Positions 52,811 to 61,823 of a stretch of 64,000 nucleotides of DNA are shown here, one piece after another. Origin of the DNA: an uncultured Roseateles sp. GTDB taxonomy: Bacteria; Pseudomonadota; Gammaproteobacteria; Burkholderiales; Burkholderiaceae_C. The stretch covers positions 3,844,001 to 3,908,000 of the forward strand of contig NZ_OY729424.1 in NCBI RefSeq assembly GCF_963422335.1, in the 5' to 3' direction. The translations under genes and the position numbers were made by a program. The notes under the pieces were generated by a model. The model made no database searches, was not told where the DNA came from, and saw only the letters and a list, made by a program, of their open reading frames with translations. Every line of letters starts with the position of its first letter. Positions within the stretch are counted from its first letter, which is position 1.

Positions 52811-53827
52811 TCAGCCGTTGCGGAAGATGAAGCTGTAGGCGTTCAATGCTGGAACACCGCCCAGATGCGCATAGAGCACCCGTGAGCCCTCCGGGAATTC
52901 ACCGTTGCGCACCATGTCAATCATTCCGTGCATGGACTTGCCTTCGTACACGGGGTCGGTCAGCATCGCTTCTTGCTGCGCGCACAAGCGGATTGCTTCC
53001 AGTGTGCCTTCGTTGGGCAGGCCGTATTCCGGACCGCCATAGCGGGCGTCCAGCACCACATCGCTGTCGTTGATGTCCCGTCCGAGGTCAACGAGCTTGG
53101 CCGTATTGCGCGCGATGCGCAGAATTTGCTCGCGGGTCTTCTCGGGCTTTGCCGAGGCATCGATGCCGATCACCCGATCGGCTCGCCCGTCTGCGGCGAA
53201 ACCGACCACCATCCCCGCCTGCGTGCTACCGGTCACCGAGCAGACCACGATGTAGTCGAACTTGAAGCCAAGCGCTTGCTCCTGTTGCCTGACCTCTTCG
53301 GCAAAGCCGACGAAGCCGAGGCCGCCGAGCGGGTGCTCGGAGCAGCCTGCCGGGATAGGAAAGGGCTTGCCTCCCGCGCGCCGCACATCCTCCATGGCCT
53401 GCTCCCAACTGGGGCGGATACCGATGTCGAATCCCGCTTGGTCCAGCCTGACGTCGGCCCCCATGATGCGAGACATCTCGATATTGCCAACGCGGTCATA
53501 CACGGCGTCGGAGTAGTTGACCCAGTTCTCCTGCACAAGAACGCATTTGAGCCCGAGATGCGCAGCGACAGCTGCCACCTGGCGGGTCTGGTTCGATTGG
53601 ATGCCGCCGATCGACACCAAGGTGTCGTAGCCGCCCTCGAGGGCCTCCGGAATCAGATACTCGAGCTTGCGCGTCTTGTTGCCACCGAAAGCGAGACCGC
53701 TGTTGCAGTCCTCCCGCTTCGCAAACAACTCCACCTTCCCGCCCAAAAACTTGGACAAGCGTTTGAGCGGCTGGATCGGTGCGGGCCCGAAGGTCAAGGG
53801 ATAGCGGGGAAACTTCGACAGATTCAT
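52811..53827 (-). CDS. acdS: 1-aminocyclopropane-1-carboxylate (ACC) deaminase
   Basis: A 338-residue PLP enzyme splitting the ethylene precursor ACC into 2-oxobutyrate and ammonia. It begins MNLSKFPRYPLTFGPAPIQP and has the PLP lysine in LAFGGNKTRKLEYL (about residue 51), SIGGIQSNQTRQVAAVAAHLG with the nucleophilic Ser, and the C-terminal VLYAHLGGVPALNAYSF. Glu near EYGLPNEGTLEAI and Leu in HLGGVPALNA distinguish AcdS from D-cysteine desulfhydrase. It is divergent from acdR and followed by the E1 gene. The trait is typical of plant-associated Burkholderiales. Confidence 0.95.
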   Translation of the reverse strand: MNLSKFPRYPLTFGPAPIQPLKRLSKFLGGKVELFAKREDCNSGLAFGGNKTRKLEYLIPEALEGGYDTLVSIGGIQSNQTRQVAAVAAHLGLKCVLVQENWVNYSDAVYDRVGNIEMSRIMGADVRLDQAGFDIGIRPSWEQAMEDVRRAGGKPFPIPAGCSEHPLGGLGFVGFAEEVRQQEQALGFKFDYIVVCSVTGSTQAGMVVGFAADGRADRVIGIDASAKPEKTREQILRIARNTAKLVDLGRDINDSDVVLDARYGGPEYGLPNEGTLEAIRLCAQQEAMLTDPVYEGKSMHGMIDMVRNGEFPEGSRVLYAHLGGVPALNAYSFIFRNG

Positions 53828-53944
53828 CAGATGGACTCCTGGTTGCTGTTCGGTGTGGTCTGCACAGCTTCAATACTAAAAACTATCGTTGATAATGTTG
53901 TTGCAAACTTCGGTATCAAAGCGGATCGATGATTCGGCCTAAGT

Positions 53945-53974
53945 AATTTCTGATTTACTTAATTGTTAGAAATT
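53945..53974. promoter_or_regulatory. Inverted repeat in acdR-acdS control region
   Basis: AATTTCT at 53945-53951 and AGAAATT at 53968-53974 form perfect 7-bp arms spaced by 16 AT-rich bases, ending 4 bp before the acdR ATG. A smaller palindrome, TATCGTTGATA, is at 53884-53894, nearer acdS. Both are candidate sites for the Lrp-type AcdR. Confidence 0.45.
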
Positions 53975-53978
53975 AGCG

Positions 53979-54494
53979 ATGAGCGCAAGAAAGTTGCAAG
54001 CAAAGAGCGGGAATGAGCTTTCACTGGCCCCCGGCGCTCTGGACAGAACGGACAAGGCCATCCTCAAAGCCTTGCAGCGAGACGCATCGACGTCGAACGT
54101 GGCTCTGGCTGGCAAGGTGAATCTGAGCGCGCCTGCATGCTTGCGGCGCGTGGAGCGGCTCAAAGACATGGGCCTTATCAAGGGAATCGTCGCGCTCCTC
54201 AACCCGATGGCCCTGGATGCGGGAATGCTCGTGCTCATTGGCGTGGTGCTCGACCGTTCGACCCCTGAGTCATTTGCGGCTTTCGAGAAGGCGGTGCAGA
54301 GGGTCCCTGGTTGCCAGGAATGTCATGTCGTGACCGGGGAGTTCGATTACTTCATGCTTGTCCGAACCAAGGACAACGAGAGCTACAACCGTTTGCACGC
54401 AGAGCATCTGCTGCATCTGCCCGGCGTCAGGCAGGTCAGAACCTTCATGGTCTTGAAGGAGGTCCTCTCCACAACGGCCATTCCGATTTCCTGA
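53979..54494 (+). CDS. acdR: Lrp/AsnC-type regulator of ACC deaminase
   Basis: A 171-residue Lrp-family protein: helix-turn-helix at about 22-65 (LDRTDKAILKALQRDASTSN, LAGKVNLSAPACLRRVERLKDMG) and a RAM/ligand domain (FEKAVQRVPGCQECHVVTGEFDYFMLV). It is divergent from acdS with a 151-bp AT-rich gap, the arrangement found for acdR in Burkholderia, Variovorax and Pseudomonas. AcdR activates acdS in response to ACC in studied strains; the same is inferred here. Confidence 0.92.
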   Translation: MSARKLQAKSGNELSLAPGALDRTDKAILKALQRDASTSNVALAGKVNLSAPACLRRVERLKDMGLIKGIVALLNPMALDAGMLVLIGVVLDRSTPESFAAFEKAVQRVPGCQECHVVTGEFDYFMLVRTKDNESYNRLHAEHLLHLPGVRQVRTFMVLKEVLSTTAIPIS

Positions 54495-54748
54495 GGGCCT
54501 GGTGGGCCATGAGATCGACAGCCAGCTGGTGATGGCCTCTCGCTTGGCCGCGACGGCTGCCGGTCGTCCACGGCTCGCGAACTGACCATTGCGGCCATTT
54601 GCGGAAGACCAGGGACGGCTGCCTTGCGGTCAGCCGGTCCTGGTTTGGATCTTCAGCGCCGTGGCTGGACTGCGCACAGTTCAGTTGATCTTCAGCACAT
54701 GGGCATAGATCATCGTGGTTGCCACGTCGCCGACCACATCGCCGCTCA

Positions 54749-55699
54749 TCACTCCCGCAATCGCGTCTGCCGATATTCCCCGGGCGCCACGCCGGTCCAG
54801 TGCTTGAAGGCGCGATGGAAGGTGCTGGCCTCGGAAAATCCGAGCCTCTGGGCGATCTCCAGAAGGGTCAGGTCCTGCTGGGCCAGCAGTTCGATCGCGG
54901 CGTCGCGACGCAGATCGTCCTTGATGGCGCGGAAACCCTGGCCTTCGACGGCCAGACGGCGGCGCAGCGTTTGCGGGGTGACAGCCAGTTGCCGGCCGAC
55001 CACTTCGAGCGAAGGCAGTTCCTCGGCCAGATGCCGACGCAGGATGCGGCGGATCCGCTCGGTCATGCTGGTCTGGTCGCGGTACTTGACCAGGAGGCTG
55101 GCGGGCGCCTGCTGCATGAACTCGCCCAGGCTCTGCTCGTTCTGGACGATAGGCAGCGCCAGCCAGCGTGCCTCGAAACTCCAGCCGGTCGTTTGCGTGC
55201 CGTAGCGCAACACGGCCTGGAACAGCTGGGCGGCGTCGCTGCGGTTACCGGCGGCCGTGTCACCGACTGGATAGTCGACCGCTGTCAGTGGAATGCGCCG
55301 TCCGACCAGCCAGGAAGCGATGCCATAGGCCAGGAACACGAAAGCACGCTGGGCATAGGCCAGCTGCGGAGTCAGCGGGCGGCGTGGCATCAGGGCCATT
55401 GCCGCCATGCCGTTCGGCGGGTCAACGCGCAGCCGAGGCACGAAATCGCTGAGCAGCAGGCGGTAGTGACGCAGGCCCAACTGCAGGGCCTCGCCGAGCG
55501 TGCGGCTGCGTATCAGCAAATGCATGCCCTGGGCGAAGCTGCCCAGCGGCAGCGGCTGGCTGCACAAGCCCCAAAGCTCGTCACGTGTGGCGTGGCGCAA
55601 TACGAAGATCAGCGCTGCATACTGCGCCTGCGTGACCCTGGACAGCGGCGCATCCATCAGCGCGGGCGAGATGCCTGCGCGCTGCAGCAGTGCCGCCAC
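54749..55699 (-). CDS. AraC-family regulator with unclear start
   Basis: At least 316 residues. The C-terminal 100 residues form the AraC double helix-turn-helix (LPSLEVVGRQLAVTPQTLRRRL, LTLLEIAQRLGFSEASTFHRAFKHWTGVAPGEYR). The N-terminus is the 'arabinose-binding domain of AraC' type seen in OruR/ArgR-like and virulence regulators. The first usable start is GTG 55699, yet the same frame stays open upstream for about 43 codons with plausible protein (TIAIQQVEQILLGARSRGFD) up to the SDR stop, without ATG, GTG or TTG. A lost start or frameshift may be present. Targets are unknown; the neighbouring SDR is a candidate. Confidence 0.82.
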   Translation of the reverse strand: MAALLQRAGISPALMDAPLSRVTQAQYAALIFVLRHATRDELWGLCSQPLPLGSFAQGMHLLIRSRTLGEALQLGLRHYRLLLSDFVPRLRVDPPNGMAAMALMPRRPLTPQLAYAQRAFVFLAYGIASWLVGRRIPLTAVDYPVGDTAAGNRSDAAQLFQAVLRYGTQTTGWSFEARWLALPIVQNEQSLGEFMQQAPASLLVKYRDQTSMTERIRRILRRHLAEELPSLEVVGRQLAVTPQTLRRRLAVEGQGFRAIKDDLRRDAAIELLAQQDLTLLEIAQRLGFSEASTFHRAFKHWTGVAPGEYRQTRLRE

Positions 55700-55825
55700 G
55701 TCGAAGCCGCGCGAGCGCGCGCCAAGCAGGATCTGCTCGACCTGCTGGATCGCAATGGTGTGGTGGGTGATGGAGGAGATGGTCCACCTGGGCTCATCCC
55801 CGCCGACAAGGTCGACGGGCGCCGA

Positions 55826-56683
55826 TCATGCTGAACCCGAAGGCCTTGTGTAGCCTCCGTCAGTGCCTACGCTGAGTGCCTGCCATCGCGCGAGTTCGGA
55901 TTGCATGTCGGCGAGCTTGGCGTTGATCGCATCAAGGGCGATGGATCCGGCGACGAAGCGCATGGGGGGCTCCGGATCATTGGCCAAGACCACCAGGGCC
56001 TCTGCGAGCTTGGTCGGGTCGCCCGGCTGGTTTCCGTTGCGCCGCTCGAACGAGGCACGCAGGACAGCCCGGCTCTCGTCATAGTCAGGCAACGCATTCG
56101 CGGCAAAGCGAATCGACTCCGCACTCAGGAAGTCGGTGCGGAAGGGACCCGGTTCGACGAGTACGACCCGTATGCCAAACGGCGCGATCTCCTGTGCCAA
56201 GGATTCCGAGAAGCCCTCGAGCGCGAACTTGCTGGAGCAATAGAGCGAGCCGAAGGATGCGCCACGCAGGCCTGCCAACGACGAGATGTTGAAGATGCGG
56301 CCCTTGCGGGCCGCACGCATGATAGGCAGCACCACGCGCGTCACGCTGAAGACGCCGAAGAGATTGGTGCCGAACTGTGCTTGAACCTCCTGCGGTGAAG
56401 TTTCTTCAAAGAGGCCGAGATGTCCGTAGCCGGCGTTGTTGACCAACACGTCGATGGTGCCGAAACGAAGCACTGCGGCGTCGACGGCCGCTTGCGCCTG
56501 GGCTTCGTTGTTGACGTCCAGCTCGACCGCAAGCAGTTGGTCGCCGTCGGGGCCCAGGCTGTCATTCACGTCTGTCCGGCTGCGTCCCGTGGCGACGACA
56601 CGGTCGCCCGCGCGAATGGCGGCTCTGGCGATTTCGGCACCGAGGCCTCGGCTCGCGCCTGTGATGAACCATGTCTTTTGCAT
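55826..56683 (-). CDS. Short-chain dehydrogenase/reductase
   Basis: A 285-residue SDR. It has TGASRGLG for NADP binding, NNAGYGHLG, IFNISSLAG with the catalytic Ser, and YCSSK (Y-x-x-x-K). The pattern and C-terminal extension resemble the 'oxidoreductase of unknown specificity' subgroup often found beside AraC regulators. The ATG at 56683 has AAGGAG 8 bp upstream, a strong site. It is divergent from an AraC gene at 56852, which probably controls it. Confidence 0.9.
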   Translation of the reverse strand: MQKTWFITGASRGLGAEIARAAIRAGDRVVATGRSRTDVNDSLGPDGDQLLAVELDVNNEAQAQAAVDAAVLRFGTIDVLVNNAGYGHLGLFEETSPQEVQAQFGTNLFGVFSVTRVVLPIMRAARKGRIFNISSLAGLRGASFGSLYCSSKFALEGFSESLAQEIAPFGIRVVLVEPGPFRTDFLSAESIRFAANALPDYDESRAVLRASFERRNGNQPGDPTKLAEALVVLANDPEPPMRFVAGSIALDAINAKLADMQSELARWQALSVGTDGGYTRPSGSA

Positions 56684-56851
56684 CGTGAACTCCTTGGATG
56701 GGCTGGCGGGATGAACAAGCGTGAATTGGAGCGTCTGACAGCGTCCTCGCGGTAGCCCGAAGCTGCCTTGCTCTTGCACGATCCTGCCAATTCGTGGCGG
56801 TTCATGCGTGCGACGCTTGCGCATGCGGCGGGCGCCGGTTACGGTGACGCC

Positions 56852-57772
56852 ATGGAACTTATCGAAGAACTTCGCTTGCTGATCGCCCGCCATTCGAGGT
56901 CGGCACAGGCACCGGCCACGATGTCGGGCATCAAGCTGGTGTCGGTTGAAGCACCGACCGAACTTGCCCATCATGTTATGGAGCCCATATTTGCAGTGGT
57001 CGCCCAGGGCGCCAAGCGGGCGGTGCTGGGCGACAAGGTCTTCGAGTACGGCGCGGGGCAGTATCTGGTTGTGTCGGTCGATCTGCCCATCGCCGGGCAT
57101 GTCTTCAGGGCCAGCCCAGCGCAGCCCTATCTCTCTGTGGGCCTTGCCTTGAAGCCGACCGCCATCACCAGCCTGCTGCTCGAGATGGCCGCCGGCGATC
57201 AACTGCCTACTGAGCCTGCAGGGCTTGGCGTCAGCAGCGCGCCGGCCGAGTTGCTCGAACCGGTTGTGCGCATGCTGCGGCTGCTGGACCATCCGCGTGA
57301 TGCGTCTGTACTTGGCCCGATGCTTGAGCGCGAGATTCTCTGGCGGCTTTTGAACGGCGAACAGGGGGCGATGGTGCGGCAGATCGGGCTGGCTGACAGC
57401 CGTTTGTCGCAGATCAGCCGTGCGATTCGCTGGATTCGCGCTCACCATGCGAAGCCGGTTCGTATCGAGGAACTTGCCGAGATGGTGGCAATGAGCGCCT
57501 CATCGTTTCATCGGCACTTTCGTGCGGTCACGACCATGAGCCCCTTGCAGTTCCAGAAGCTGATCCGGCTCCAGGAGGCGCGAGCCAGGCTGCTGGCCGA
57601 GACGGAAGATATTGCGGCGGTGGGCTTCAGCGTGGGCTATGACAGCCCTTCCCAGTTCAGTCGCGAATACAGCCGCCTCTTCGGCGCTCCACCCGGGCGC
57701 GACGTGGCACGCCTGCGCGCGGGCTCGATGGACGATCTGAGTCCTGCCGCGTCGCCAGCCGGAATTGGCTGA
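56852..57772 (+). CDS. AraC-family regulator (AraC_N type)
   Basis: A 306-residue regulator. The N-terminal cupin-like domain (about 25-190) shows AVVAQGAKRAVLGDKVFEYGAGQYLVVSVDLPI, the AraC_N type. The C-terminal HTH pair is RIEELAEMVAMSASSFHRHFRAVTTMSPLQFQK and DIAAVGFSVGYDSPSQFSREYSRLFGAPP. The ATG at 56852 fits the family length; upstream in-frame starts are unlikely. It is divergent from the SDR gene, 168 bp away, a common regulator-target pair. Confidence 0.9.
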   Translation: MELIEELRLLIARHSRSAQAPATMSGIKLVSVEAPTELAHHVMEPIFAVVAQGAKRAVLGDKVFEYGAGQYLVVSVDLPIAGHVFRASPAQPYLSVGLALKPTAITSLLLEMAAGDQLPTEPAGLGVSSAPAELLEPVVRMLRLLDHPRDASVLGPMLEREILWRLLNGEQGAMVRQIGLADSRLSQISRAIRWIRAHHAKPVRIEELAEMVAMSASSFHRHFRAVTTMSPLQFQKLIRLQEARARLLAETEDIAAVGFSVGYDSPSQFSREYSRLFGAPPGRDVARLRAGSMDDLSPAASPAGIG

Positions 57773-57894
57773 GCTGCGCGGTGACCGCGCGCCCGTGGTG
57801 TGTGGACCTTGCGGCATCAGAGGTGTAGGGCATGACCTCGCGGTGATGAGGTCGCTGGGCCGTGTAGCGGTAGCAGCTCCCTCCGCGGCGCCCG

Positions 57895-58674
57895 TCAAAT
57901 CAGCGGTCGCAGCGCCTGCGCGGCTTCCTGCAACAGCGGCAGCATCTGTTCGACGGTCTGCTCGCGTGACAGCGGGTGCATCGGCAGTGTCATGCCGACG
58001 GCGGCCTTGCACTGGCCCTTGCGGTCCTTCAGCGCCACGGCGATGCCGCGCAGGCCCGCATCGAGGTGCTGCTCGGTCAGCCAGTAGCCCAGCGAGCGGG
58101 CTTCGAGCACCTTCTCGAGAAAGCGGGCGCGGTCGGTGATGGTGTGCGGCGTGTGGCCGCTGAAGTCATGCGCGGCGACCCAGTCGCGCAGCGTGGCGTC
58201 GTCCAGCTCGGCGAGCATGACGATGCCGGGGGTTGCGACATGGGCCGGCAGCCGTGCGCCGATGTGATAGCCGATGCTGACCACGCGCGGGCTGTTGCTG
58301 CGCGCCACGTAGACGACCTCGTGGCCGTCGAGCACGCTGACGTTGAGCGTCTCCCCGCTGGCCAGCGAGGCGTGCTGGATGAAGGGCTGAACCAGCCTCG
58401 GCAGGCGTGCCGAGCCCAGATAGCTCTGGCCCAGTTTCAGCACCTGCGGACTCAGCCAGAACAGCTTGCCATCGGTGGACGCATAGCCGAAGTGCACCAG
58501 GCTCAGCAGATAGCGGCGCGCGGCCGTGCGGGTCAGGCCGCAGAGGCGGGCGGTTTCGCTGGCCGAGAGGCGGCCATGCTCATCATCAAAAGCCTCGATG
58601 ACGCGCAAGCCCTTGCCAAGGCCCTCGATCAGGTCCTTGCGATCGATAGCCGGGGCGTGCAACTGGTCCAGCAT
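57895..58674 (-). CDS. IclR-family regulator (PcaR/PobR-like)
   Basis: A 259-residue regulator. The winged helix is LGKGLRVIEAFDDEHGRLSA then SETARLCGLTRTAARRYLLSL; the effector domain has the typical RLPAHVATPGIVMLAEL and LTEQHLDAGLRGIAVALKDRKG. The 'IEAFDDEHGRLSASETAR...RYLLSL' style is that of the PcaR/PobR/CatR subgroup, which controls aromatic-acid catabolism. It is divergent from the AroE-like gene and the Liv operon, and likely regulates them. Confidence 0.9.
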   Translation of the reverse strand: MLDQLHAPAIDRKDLIEGLGKGLRVIEAFDDEHGRLSASETARLCGLTRTAARRYLLSLVHFGYASTDGKLFWLSPQVLKLGQSYLGSARLPRLVQPFIQHASLASGETLNVSVLDGHEVVYVARSNSPRVVSIGYHIGARLPAHVATPGIVMLAELDDATLRDWVAAHDFSGHTPHTITDRARFLEKVLEARSLGYWLTEQHLDAGLRGIAVALKDRKGQCKAAVGMTLPMHPLSREQTVEQMLPLLQEAAQALRPLI

Positions 58675-58807
58675 GTGGTGAAAACCCTTGATGCGAGCGA
58701 CAGTCGCTCGTTGTGCGCGATCATCGCGCACGGAGGCCGGAATCACCTTGTGGCAAACCCGGGGCGCTGCTTACTATCGAGGGATTGACCCACCGATACC
58801 GAGACGC

Positions 58808-59659
58808 ATGGACATCACCGGCAGCACGCGCGTCTTTCTGATACTCGGCGATCCGGTCGCGCAGGTGCGGGCGCCGGAGGTCTTCAACCACCTGTTCCGC
58901 AAGCACCGGGTCGATGCTGTGCTGGTGCCGGCCGAAGTGCCGTCCGCGGACTTCGATCTGTTTGCCAGAACCGTGTTGAGGGCCCGCAACATCGATGGCC
59001 TGTGGCTGGCGATTCCGCACAAGCCTTCGATGGTGGCGCTGCTGGACCGCTGCGAACCCACCGGCCGGGTGGCCGGCGCCGTGAATGCGGCGCGCCGCAA
59101 TGCCGACGGCAGCCTGGAGGGCGCTCTGTTCGATGGCATCGGCTTCATCAAGGCGCTGGAGCGGTTCGGCATTCCCTATGCCGGCCGCAATGTGCTGGTG
59201 GTCGGCGTGGGCGGCGGCGGCATGGCGATTGCCGCCTCGCTGGCGCAGCACGACGTGGGACGCCTGGCCCTGTTCGATGCCACACCGGGCCGCGCCGACG
59301 ACGTGGCCCGACGCCTGCGCGAGGCCTTCGGCACCGATGTGGCGACTCCCGCCAGCGCCGATCCCGCCGGCTACGACCTGCTGGTCAATGCCACGCCGCT
59401 GGGTCTGCAACCGGGCGACGCGATGCCCTTCGACGCGGCGCGCATCGATGCCGATGCGGCGGTGGTCGACATCCTGATGAAGAACCAGCCCACGCCGCTG
59501 CTGCGCGCCTGCCAGGCGCGCGGCATCACGGCCCATCCGGGCTTTGAAATGCTGGTGCAGCAGATGCCCGAGTACCTGTCCTTCTTCGGCTTCGACGCGA
59601 TTGCCGAAGCCGTGCGGGCCGATGCGTCCGACGTGCGGGCCCTGCTGATGCCGCCCTGA
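58808..59659 (+). CDS. Shikimate-dehydrogenase-like oxidoreductase, atypical pocket
   Basis: A 283-residue AroE-family protein. The NAD(P) site is VLVVGVGGGGMAIAASLA and the catalytic Lys is in AIPHKPSM. However, the shikimate-binding S-x-S motif (normally GxPxxHSxSP) reads GDPVAQVRAP, and the normal GYNTDG reads GALFDG, retaining only Asp. These changes argue against shikimate or quinate as substrate. It is divergent from the IclR regulator and 40 bp upstream of the Liv transporter genes, so it should act on the compound that they import. Start 58808 gives standard family length. Confidence 0.85.
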   Translation: MDITGSTRVFLILGDPVAQVRAPEVFNHLFRKHRVDAVLVPAEVPSADFDLFARTVLRARNIDGLWLAIPHKPSMVALLDRCEPTGRVAGAVNAARRNADGSLEGALFDGIGFIKALERFGIPYAGRNVLVVGVGGGGMAIAASLAQHDVGRLALFDATPGRADDVARRLREAFGTDVATPASADPAGYDLLVNATPLGLQPGDAMPFDAARIDADAAVVDILMKNQPTPLLRACQARGITAHPGFEMLVQQMPEYLSFFGFDAIAEAVRADASDVRALLMPP

Positions 59660-59699
59660 AGTTCAGCGCCCCAAAAAACCACCCCGTAGAGGAGACAAC

Positions 59700-60890
59700 A
59701 TGACAAAGACCCGTGGCCCCTTTGGCCCCTTCGGCCCCCTTGGCCGCCTGGCCCTGTTCGCACTGCTGGGCGCCATCGCCCCGGTCCAGGCCCAGAACAC
59801 GATCAGAATCGCCAGCATCCAGGAGCTGTCCGGTGGCGGCGCCACGGTGGGCACCAATTTCAAGAACGGCATGGATCTGGCCATCAAGGAGATCAATGCC
59901 GCCGGCGGCATTCTCGGCAAGAAGATCGAGGTCAGCCATGCCGATACGCAAAGCAATCCGGGCGTGGCCAAGGGCCTGGCGCAAAAGGCCGTCGATGACA
60001 ATGTGTTCGCAGTGTTCGGCCCGGGCTACTCGGGCTCGATGATCGTCAGCATGACCGAGACGCGGCGGGCCGAGTTGCCCAACTTCACCGGCGCCGAGGC
60101 TGCGGCCATCACCGCCCAGGGCAACCCTTACGTGTTCCGCACCAGCTTCGGTCAGGCGACGTCGATGCCCAAGGTGGCGCGCTACATCGCCAACTCGCTG
60201 AAGGCCAAGACGGTGGCGGTGATCTTCGTCAACAACGACTTCGGCAAGGGCGGCCGCGACATGATCACCAAATCGCTGGGCGACCTGGGCGTGAAGGTGA
60301 TTGCCGATATTTCCACCGATGCCGGGCAGATCGACTTCTCGGCGCCGGTGCTGAAGGCCAAGCAGAGCAATGCCGACGTGATCTTCCTCTACAGCAACGA
60401 GGAGGAGTCGGCGCGTGCGCTGCGTGAGGTGCGCAAGCAGGGCATCACCAAGCCCATTGTCGGCGAGACCACCCTGACCGGCCAGAAAGTGATCGAGCTG
60501 GCCGGCGATGCCGCGAATGGCGCGACCGCCCATGTCGGCTTGACCGTCGATGCGCCCAACCCGCTGATGCTGAAGTTCAAGGCCAATTTCTACCGCGCCT
60601 ACAACTACATCCCGGACCATAACGGCATCAAGGGCTACACCGGCATCTACCTGATGAAGGCCGGCATCGAGAAGGCCGGCAAGGTGGACCGCGCTGCCCT
60701 GGTCAAGGCCTTGCACGGCCTGAAGGTCGCGGCCGCCAAGGAGCCTGGCGTGCTGATGGATGTGACGATAGACGACAAGGGAGACCTGGACCGGGAGAGC
60801 TTCCTGGTCGAGGTGAAGAATGGCAAGCAGGACGTCAAGGAGGTGCTGCCAGCACTGGGATCGGGGCCGGCCGCCGGTGCGAAGAAGTAG
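59700..60890 (+). CDS. Branched-chain-amino-acid-type ABC transporter, substrate-binding protein
   Basis: A 396-residue periplasmic protein of the LivK/type I fold. The signal peptide (LALFALLGAIAPVQAQ) is preceded by an unusual FGPFGPLG repeat. The mature part starts NTIRIASIQELSGGGATVG and contains MDLAIKEINAAGGILGKKIEV, the standard opening. A GGAG site precedes the ATG. It is the first gene of the ABC operon; ligand may be an aromatic or organic acid rather than leucine, given the IclR/AroE-like context. Confidence 0.92.
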   Translation: MTKTRGPFGPFGPLGRLALFALLGAIAPVQAQNTIRIASIQELSGGGATVGTNFKNGMDLAIKEINAAGGILGKKIEVSHADTQSNPGVAKGLAQKAVDDNVFAVFGPGYSGSMIVSMTETRRAELPNFTGAEAAAITAQGNPYVFRTSFGQATSMPKVARYIANSLKAKTVAVIFVNNDFGKGGRDMITKSLGDLGVKVIADISTDAGQIDFSAPVLKAKQSNADVIFLYSNEEESARALREVRKQGITKPIVGETTLTGQKVIELAGDAANGATAHVGLTVDAPNPLMLKFKANFYRAYNYIPDHNGIKGYTGIYLMKAGIEKAGKVDRAALVKALHGLKVAAAKEPGVLMDVTIDDKGDLDRESFLVEVKNGKQDVKEVLPALGSGPAAGAKK

Positions 60891-60934
60891 GTCTGCGCCA
60901 CCAGCGGCCTGATCTGTTCCCGGAGTCTCTGGCG

Positions 60935-61810
60935 ATGACCGACTTTCTGCAACTGCTGTTCTCCGGCGTTGCCACCGGCAGCATCTATGCCATGGCCGCG
61001 CTGGGCTTCACCCTGCTGTGGCAGGCCTCGGGCACGATCAACTTCGCCCAGGGCGAGTTCGTCATGCTGCCGGCCTTCATGATGCTGGGCTTTGCCGCCT
61101 TCGGCCTGCCGCTGCTGGCGGCCTTTGTCTGCACCTGCGTGGTGGCGGTGGGCGTGCTGGGCTGGGCCTTCAAGCGCGGCATTGCCGATCCGTTGCTCAG
61201 ACATGGCCTGATGCCCATCGTGGTGGCCACCATCGGCCTGTCGATCGCGATGCGCAACGGCGTACGTGCCGGCTTCAGCGCCGAGGCCCATCCCTTTCCG
61301 AGCCTGTTCGCCGACAAGCTGTTCAACATCGCCGGCGTCACCATCACGCTAGCTGAACTGGGCACCCTGGTGCTCGCCCTGGCCCTGGTGCTGGGCACAC
61401 AGGCCTTCCTGACCCGCACGGTGACCGGACGGGCGATGCAGGCGGTGGCGCAGAACACCGACAGCGCCACCGTGCTGGGCATCGATGTGCCGCGGATGAT
61501 TTTCTACACCTTCGCCATCAATGCGGTGCTGGCCTGCGCCACGGCGCTGCTGGTCACACCCACCTACCTGGCCAAGTTCGACATGGGCGAGTCGCTGGGC
61601 AACAAGGCTTTCTTCGCCGCCATCATCGGCGGCTTCAACAACTCGCGCGGTGCGCTGCTGGGCGGCGTGATCGTCGGCGTGTGCGAGAACCTGGCCGCAG
61701 CCTATGTGTCTCCGGTCTACAAGGACGCCGTCGCGCTGCTGATCTTCATGCTGGTGATCCTGTTCAAGCCGCAGGGCCTGCTGGGCCAGCGTGTGGAACG
61801 CAAGGTCTGA
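60935..61810 (+). CDS. Branched-chain-amino-acid-type ABC permease (LivH)
   Basis: A 291-residue inner-membrane protein with about eight hydrophobic segments. It opens FLQLLFSGVATGSIYAMAALGFTLLWQASGTINFAQGEFVML, the LivH signature, and has the EAA-like loop GRAMQAVAQNTDSATVLGID before the last helices. It pairs with the LivM-type permease 13 bp downstream. Confidence 0.94.
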   Translation: MTDFLQLLFSGVATGSIYAMAALGFTLLWQASGTINFAQGEFVMLPAFMMLGFAAFGLPLLAAFVCTCVVAVGVLGWAFKRGIADPLLRHGLMPIVVATIGLSIAMRNGVRAGFSAEAHPFPSLFADKLFNIAGVTITLAELGTLVLALALVLGTQAFLTRTVTGRAMQAVAQNTDSATVLGIDVPRMIFYTFAINAVLACATALLVTPTYLAKFDMGESLGNKAFFAAIIGGFNNSRGALLGGVIVGVCENLAAAYVSPVYKDAVALLIFMLVILFKPQGLLGQRVERKV

Positions 61811-61823
61811 CCCCGCAGGACGC

